This document shows positions 59,443-64,000 of a stretch of 64,000 bases of DNA, piece by piece; position 1 is the stretch's first letter, and each line of letters begins with the position of its first letter. The DNA comes from Coneutiohabitans thermophilus (lineage in GTDB: Bacteria; Zhuqueibacterota; Zhuqueibacteria; Zhuqueibacterales; Zhuqueibacteraceae). The translations under genes were made by a program, and so were the position numbers. The notes beneath the pieces were generated by a model. It worked only from the letters and a program-made list of their open reading frames with translations. It searched no databases and was not told the DNA's origin. Location: assembly GCA_034505235.1 (NCBI GenBank), contig JAPDQY010000006.1, positions 1 to 64,000 of the forward strand. The letters are read 5' to 3'.

Positions 59443-61830
59443 ATGCGTCACCGTCCCAAACGCAGCAGTTCCCTGTTGTCCGTGGCAAGACAGCACCCGG
59501 CCTCTCTTCTCACGTTGCCACCCACGCGCTTTTTCCTCTTCCCGTTGCTGTTGCTCACTGCGACCTACTTTCTCGAAAGACCTTTGCGCCGGCCGGAACC
59601 GGCGCGGCGGGTGCCGGTTACCACCAATGCGCTCGCCGAGTATCCCGATCTTGTCTGTGATGCCACCGGCACGTTGTGGATCGCCTGGCAACAAATGCAG
59701 GATCAGGAGGAGCAAATCATGGTGAGAAGCTATCGCCACGGCGCCTGGGCCGACTCCCTTGTGCTGGATCGCGCCCCTCTCGCCTGCAAACCGCGTCTGG
59801 CAGCCGGCCCCGATGGCACGTTGTGGGTCAGTTGGGCGCGCGCCGCGGCCGGTGGTCTCGCACTCATCGTGACGCCCATCGTCAACGGCCGGGCCGGCCC
59901 GCAGGAAATCGTTGCGGGTGGACCTTCCGCCAACTGGCAGCATGACAGGGTTTGTGATCCTGTCGGCCGTTTGTGGCTGGCCTGGGAACGCATGCGGCAT
60001 GATACCGCACAAGTGATGTTCAGTGTGCGTGAAAACGGCCGGTGGTCACCGCCACAACCGGTGTTCGTTGCGCCGCACCGGCAAATGCGGCCGGCACTGG
60101 CGGCAGGCCGCAACAACGAGATTTGGTGCGCGTGGGATGGCTATCTCGGCAACTACAACTACGACATTTTTCTGAGAAGATTGGATCGCGCCTCACAGGT
60201 TTGGAATCTCACCCATTCCGCCACGCTGGAGCAATGCCCGGCGGTGAGTGTGGATGCCGGCAATCGTCTGTGGCTCGCCTGGCACAGCAACGCCGATGAC
60301 GCCGGCCAACCCGATCTTCCGCGCTGGCTGGTGCTGCGGCAATGGGACGGCAAGACGCTGCGCGCCCCGGCGGCTGCCATGCCTGATCGCGATCTCACCG
60401 CCACCGGCACGCTGCAAAGCTGGGAATCCCCCGAGTTGCTGGCGAACCGGCGCGGCGCTTTGTGGCTGTTCGGCCGTCCCAGTCAGGAGTTCAGTGCACA
60501 AATTTTTCTCGGTGATCGCTGGAGCCGCCGCACCAACTTTGCGCTGCCCGGTTGGGGCGGCCGCGGGGAATTCGTGCGCGCGGCCGAAGCGCAAGACGGC
60601 ACCATTTGGACGGTGCGCCGTGATCTGGCATTAATCGAGCTGTGCGCCTTTCCCGCGCTTGCCGAAGCCGCAACCCGGCCGAAGTTGCAACCCGCGCCGG
60701 AGCGGGCGGTGCTTGCCTCGCCTGTCGCCGCCGCTGCCGCCGGGAAGTGGCAAATGAGCGGCGAAGCACGCGCATTTCTCGATGCCCCGGCAGACGAAAG
60801 GTTGGTGTTCGGCGATTTGCATCAACACTCCAACCTCTCCGATGGCATGGGCACGGTGGATGACTGCTACACCCGCAGCCGCGATTTCTACAAATGGGAT
60901 TTCGCCGCACTCACTGATCATGAATGGTTCGTGCGCAACCGCATTCTGCCCTCGGAATGGGAATACATGGCCCGCATCACCGCTGGTTTCCACACGCCAC
61001 CGGATTTCGTGACGCTGCATGCCTATGAATGGACTGCCGCTCGCTGGCCCAACGGACCCGGCCACAAAAACGTTTACTTCCGCGACGAGGCGCAGCCCAT
61101 CCTCAGCCTGGCAGACTCCAGTGCCAATCTCACCACCAGGCTGTTTGCGCAATTGCGTGAAGCCGGCGCGCTGGCGGTGCCGCATCACATCGGCTGGACC
61201 GGCATCGACTGGCCGCAGCACGACCCGCAGGTGCAGGCGCTCGTGGAGATCGTGTCGGTGCACGGCGCCTTCGAATATTCCGGCAATGAACCCATCACCC
61301 ATCGCGGCGGCATTCCCGGCATGTTCATGCAGGACGGTCTCGCGCGCGGCCTGCGTTTCGGCGTGCTGGGCGCCTCCGATGGTCACGGCCTGATCTGGCA
61401 TCACGGCATCGGCCGCAAGCGCGATCCCTGGCTGCACGGTCTGGCCGGCGTGTGGATCAAGGGCGGGTTGACGCGGCAATCTCTGCTCGAAGCCCTGCAG
61501 GCGCGGCGGGTCTATGCCACCAGCGGTGTGCGTATTCTGCTGCATTTCAGTGCCGACGGCCACGCCCAGGGCAGCGAATATGAAACCGGAAGGCCGCCCC
61601 GCCTCGCTGTGCGTGTCGTCGGCACCGCGAAAATTCGCTACGTCTATCTTCTGCGCGATAATCAGGTGATTCACCGGCACGGCGGTGACTTTGGCGTGGG
61701 GGATATGGTGCGTTTTGAATTCAAAGATGAGCAGGCGGCCATCGGCACGCATTGGTACTATGTGCGGGTGGTGCAGCAGGATGGTGAAATGGCGTGGTCC
61801 AGTCCGATTTGGATCACTCGCGGGGAGTAA
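59443..61830 (+). CDS. Membrane-anchored propeller-like protein with C-terminal PHP domain
   Basis: A 795-residue protein. GAGGT precedes the ATG. A signal anchor (RFFLFPLLLLTATYFLE, about residues 26-42) is followed by about 380 residues of repeated beta-type blocks with DxxGxLWIAW signatures (CDATGTLWIAWQQM, GPDGTLWVSWARA, DPVGRLWLAWERM, DAGNRLWLAWHSN), like BNR/propeller blades. The C-terminal part (about 455-795) is a PHP metallohydrolase, DUF3604-like: VFGDLHQHSNLSDGMG, AALTDHEWF, LAVPHHIGWTG, VEIVSVHGAFEYSG and LGASDGHGL carry the metal-binding His and Asp residues. A phosphoesterase or related hydrolase acting outside the cytoplasm is likely; the substrate is unknown. Confidence 0.82.
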   Translation: MRHRPKRSSSLLSVARQHPASLLTLPPTRFFLFPLLLLTATYFLERPLRRPEPARRVPVTTNALAEYPDLVCDATGTLWIAWQQMQDQEEQIMVRSYRHGAWADSLVLDRAPLACKPRLAAGPDGTLWVSWARAAAGGLALIVTPIVNGRAGPQEIVAGGPSANWQHDRVCDPVGRLWLAWERMRHDTAQVMFSVRENGRWSPPQPVFVAPHRQMRPALAAGRNNEIWCAWDGYLGNYNYDIFLRRLDRASQVWNLTHSATLEQCPAVSVDAGNRLWLAWHSNADDAGQPDLPRWLVLRQWDGKTLRAPAAAMPDRDLTATGTLQSWESPELLANRRGALWLFGRPSQEFSAQIFLGDRWSRRTNFALPGWGGRGEFVRAAEAQDGTIWTVRRDLALIELCAFPALAEAATRPKLQPAPERAVLASPVAAAAAGKWQMSGEARAFLDAPADERLVFGDLHQHSNLSDGMGTVDDCYTRSRDFYKWDFAALTDHEWFVRNRILPSEWEYMARITAGFHTPPDFVTLHAYEWTAARWPNGPGHKNVYFRDEAQPILSLADSSANLTTRLFAQLREAGALAVPHHIGWTGIDWPQHDPQVQALVEIVSVHGAFEYSGNEPITHRGGIPGMFMQDGLARGLRFGVLGASDGHGLIWHHGIGRKRDPWLHGLAGVWIKGGLTRQSLLEALQARRVYATSGVRILLHFSADGHAQGSEYETGRPPRLAVRVVGTAKIRYVYLLRDNQVIHRHGGDFGVGDMVRFEFKDEQAAIGTHWYYVRVVQQDGEMAWSSPIWITRGE

Positions 61831-61860
61831 GAGTAGGAGTAAGAGTAGGAGTAGGAGTAA
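61825..61860 (+). repeat. 6-bp tandem repeat across the stop codon
   Basis: Six units of GAGTAA or GAGTAG, the first of which supplies the TAA stop of the PHP-fusion gene; GTATAA continues it imperfectly. Confidence 0.85.
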
Positions 61861-61956
61861 GTATAAGTGGAAGTGGCATAAAGGCGTAAACACCCACTAT
61901 GATGATGAAAATGCACTGCAGGCCGGCGGCCGGCGTACGACCTTGGTGGTATAAAA

Positions 61957-62008
61957 GCGGCGGCCCGGACATGAAACCCACTAACCGCGTGTTCGCCCGG
62001 ACCGCCGC
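61957..62008 (-). terminator. Terminator between convergent genes
   Basis: GCGGCGGCCCGG (61957-61968) and CCGGACCGCCGC (61997-62008) form a long stem with one mismatch. On the minus strand TTTTAT follows, making a good terminator for the lipoprotein gene; on the plus strand there is no T-run. Confidence 0.6.
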
Positions 62009-62016
62009 CTTGAAAG

Positions 62017-62895
62017 TCATTGCAATTCCCCGCTGGTCAAATTACCGGCGAAGCGTTGCCCGCCGATCGTGATGTCGGCCCTGCCATTGCCGAGCACGAC
62101 AGTGAACGTGCGATTGATGGTGGTTTCGCGGTAGCCCGCCCCGCGCTGGAACGTCACCCTGGCGGTATAGGTGCCGCTCACGGTGCCGCTGATCTTGCGC
62201 GAGAGATCCAGGCGGCTGCCGCGCGGGCCCTGCACATTGGTGAAGGTCAGGCGGAGGGCATGATCGAGCGTGCGCACCGCATTGCGCGTCGTAATCGTGT
62301 CAACCGCCGAGCGGAAATAGGTGCCGTTGATCGTCACCAGCCGCGTGTTCACACCCGTGGCGGTAAACTCGCCCGTCAGGCCGGTGAGTTGTTGCGAGAG
62401 CCGGCGGGTGCGGTGCGTGCCCGTGCCTTCGATGATTTTGAAGATGATGGTACGGGCCGTGTCGGCGCCGGTCTTCCAATACTTTTGCGGCTGGCCGTTT
62501 GGGTTGAGAAATTGATAGGTGTAGGTGCGGCTGATGGCGGCATATGGCACACCGTTGGGATTGCCGCGCTCGCGTTCGAGATGCAGCGTCCACGTGCCGG
62601 TGAGCGGATCATAACTCGTATCGACGCTGGCGACCGCGCCCGGCACGCTGTATTTGCCGAGCAGAACCTCGGCGGGCTTTTGCAGGCCGCTGCTGCCGGC
62701 CAGTTCGATGACATCACTCACCTGATCCGTGGCACCGCCATTGTCCGCGCCCAGGGCGCTGGCAATCGATTCGGCCGCATCTTCGGTGGCACTCAGGCTG
62801 GCAGAGGATGACAGGGGATCTTCATTCGAGCAGGCGGCCAATGTCAGGGCCGCGACCGCCGGGAACAACAGGCGCAAAAATTTCTTCGCTTCCAT
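62017..62895 (-). CDS. Probable lipoprotein, unknown function
   Basis: A 292-residue protein. The signal peptide ends in the lipobox LTLAACSNED, so it is probably lipid-anchored. A Ser/Ala-rich spacer follows, then a beta-rich domain with repeated Thr-rich strands (ISRTYTYQFLNPNGQ, TATGVNTRLVTINGTYF, ISGTVSGTYTARVTFQ, TTINRTFTVVLGNGRADI). No family recognised; such sequences occur in surface-exposed lipoproteins. AGGAG precedes the ATG at 62895; a longer frame to 63000 is unlikely. It converges with the PHP-fusion gene. Confidence 0.7.
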   Translation of the reverse strand: MEAKKFLRLLFPAVAALTLAACSNEDPLSSSASLSATEDAAESIASALGADNGGATDQVSDVIELAGSSGLQKPAEVLLGKYSVPGAVASVDTSYDPLTGTWTLHLERERGNPNGVPYAAISRTYTYQFLNPNGQPQKYWKTGADTARTIIFKIIEGTGTHRTRRLSQQLTGLTGEFTATGVNTRLVTINGTYFRSAVDTITTRNAVRTLDHALRLTFTNVQGPRGSRLDLSRKISGTVSGTYTARVTFQRGAGYRETTINRTFTVVLGNGRADITIGGQRFAGNLTSGELQ

Positions 62896-63434
62896 ACGTT
62901 CTCCTGAGAATTCCAATTGGTGAGAGATCGAGTTTTTGATGCTTGCACGCGCGGTGTAAAATGACCGGTCACGCTGTTTCGCAGCAGAAAACTTTCGCAA
63001 GGATCACACTTCGCTGCGTTCACTCCCGCCTTTCGCAAGCAGCATGCCCGCGCGGCGGGGAGAACAGAATCAACTCATCCGCGGCAGCTCCACAACATTC
63101 CGCCACCCGCGCGTTGCATCATTAAGGATGCATGGGTTTTATTCGACTTGGGCAGTCCTCGGGGCTGCTGTGCGCGTGGTTTTCTCCCTGCGGGATAGAG
63201 GGCGCCCGGCTCGAGCAATCCCGCCGCAAGCTGTTCGCGGCGGGACAGGGTAAAAGCCCGCCGCCGTACATGAGTCAGCCACAGCCTGCGTGCCGCAGGC
63301 AGGCCCGCGGCCGGGAAAATCCGCTTGCATGTCTAGGGATTGTCGCCTATATTTTTCGCGTCATGCAACGATGTTGCGCACCACCAACACATGCAGGGCA
63401 TTATCATTTTCCATTTTCCGAAGGAGCGAGTGGG
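62896..63434. other. Intergenic region, no gene recognised
   Basis: 539 bp between divergent genes. A short ATGCATCCTTAAT/ATTAAGGATGCAT-type palindrome lies near 63119-63132. Degenerate GC-rich inverted segments near 63230-63310 (CCCGCCGC, GCCTGCGTGCCGCAGGC) resemble the dispersed palindromes but are not clear copies. Confidence 0.4.
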
Positions 63435-64000
63435 ATGAAAAAAAACGGGTGTGGTTTGATGAAATGGGGTGCTTTGGTGTTGATCATACCGGGCATGATT
63501 TTCGCCCAAAGTATGGAAAAGACCTCGGCCAAGCTTTACATTCAACAGAAGGAGTGGGACAAGGCGATTGAATGGTTGCAGAAGGCGCTGGCGAAGAATG
63601 CGACGGATCCCCAGACACACTTTCTCCTCGGCCAGGTCTATGCGGAGAAAGGCCGCCTGCTGGACATGGCGCGGGAATTCGAGGAGGGCAAAAAGCTCGA
63701 CACCAAGAACAAGATGAAAAAAGAAAAGAAACAAATGGAGGACATGATCCGCCATTTCTCCGCCAAGAGCTACAATGAAGGGGTCGAAGCTTACAAACAG
63801 CAGGACTACAGCACAGCAGCGGAGCGCTTCTTGCTCGCGACCCAGCTCGATCCCGCCTACGTCGATGCCCACCGCAATCTCTCCGTCGCCTATCAACTGG
63901 TCGAGCAGGACATTCGGAGGGAAGATCCCTGCAGCGATTGCAGCGCCCCCGGCTACACCTGGGATACGCAAATTTTCAAGTGCCTCGACAGCGCCACCGG
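63435..64000 (+). CDS. Exported TPR-repeat protein, 3' end beyond window
   Basis: Open frame of 188 codons with no stop before the window edge. GGAGCGAGTGGG precedes the ATG. A signal peptide (WGALVLIIPGMIFAQ) is followed by TPR units: AKLYIQQKEWDKAIEWLQKA, TDPQTHFLLGQVYAEKGRL, and after a Lys/Glu-rich helix (KLDTKNKMKKEKKQMEDM) another pair, YKQQDYSTAAERFLLATQLD and PAYVDAHRNLSVAYQL. Two Cys (PCSDCSAPGY) and a further Cys (FKCLDSATG) follow. It resembles periplasmic or outer-membrane assembly scaffolds; the function depends on the missing part. Confidence 0.8.
   Translation, partial: MKKNGCGLMKWGALVLIIPGMIFAQSMEKTSAKLYIQQKEWDKAIEWLQKALAKNATDPQTHFLLGQVYAEKGRLLDMAREFEEGKKLDTKNKMKKEKKQMEDMIRHFSAKSYNEGVEAYKQQDYSTAAERFLLATQLDPAYVDAHRNLSVAYQLVEQDIRREDPCSDCSAPGYTWDTQIFKCLDSAT

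Noticed and set aside
1..64000. CRISPR arrays, tRNA or rRNA genes, transposases, prophage
   Set aside because: No regularly spaced repeats, no tRNA T-loop within a cloverleaf context, no rRNA-like segments and no transposase, integrase or phage structural proteins were seen. A GTTCGAA at 16978 belongs to an inverted repeat, not a tRNA.

Overview
The window is bacterial chromosome of fairly high GC with long, repeat-bearing intergenic gaps. Outer-membrane porin, DapF, lipoproteins and a NagZ-like enzyme point to a Gram-negative with diaminopimelate peptidoglycan. A complex I arm and an E1/E2-fused 2-oxoglutarate dehydrogenase point to respiratory metabolism. Gene content (DUF4388 regulators, GH3/beta-lactamase fusion, YIP1 and TPR proteins, Kgd-type enzyme) suggests an uncultivated FCB-group-like lineage such as KSB1 or Calditrichota. 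That placement is inference only: there is no rRNA and no tRNA was seen.

Layout. 1-0.6 kb: MNT nucleotidyltransferase and HEPN pair, cut by the left edge. 1.3-5.3 kb (minus): PstS-like binding protein, porin, TPR protein. 6.5-7.6 kb: isolated membrane-anchored protein of unknown function. 8.7-15.5 kb (minus): five-gene run dapF, CHASE2-cyclase, family 9 glycosyltransferase, histidine kinase, NtrC-type regulator. 15.8 kb: exported bifunctional-nuclease/PDZ fusion. 16.6-18.4 kb: gene-free, rich in repeats. 18.4-20.0 kb: possible sigma-like protein plus a small zinc-binding, anti-sigma-like protein. 20.2-25.0 kb: strong promoter, about 300-nt structured leader, then two pseudo-receiver/DUF4388 proteins and a degenerate small GTPase. 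25.1-26.8 kb: a cystathionine beta-synthase-like protein lacking its PLP lysine, and a small membrane protein. 27.0-33.5 kb: nuoJKLMN with an internal promoter and a good terminator. 34.2-43.8 kb: leucyl aminopeptidase, then surface-sugar genes (glucuronyl C5-epimerase-like, deacetylase-like, formyltransferase, SDR epimerase, acyltransferase/aminotransferase fusion) and DUF1015. 44.0-47.7 kb: large secreted DUF5060/DUF4038-type protein. 48.5-52.1 kb: fused 2-oxoglutarate dehydrogenase. 52.3-54.8 kb (minus): YggX, TIM-barrel isomerase, DUF2752, zinc-ribbon YIP1. 55.2-64 kb: single-domain receiver, lipoprotein, GH3-beta-lactamase fusion, sensor-like/PHP fusion, lipoprotein, and a TPR protein cut by the right edge.

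The most unusual content is (i) the PLP enzyme with Asn for the Schiff-base Lys, (ii) the pseudo-receiver/DUF4388/degenerate-GTPase cluster behind a structured leader, (iii) two MITE-like families, each with two copies and terminal inverted repeats, plus a third family of about 50-nt palindromes, and (iv) the fused acyltransferase-zinc ribbon-aminotransferase. No transposase, CRISPR array or prophage was seen.
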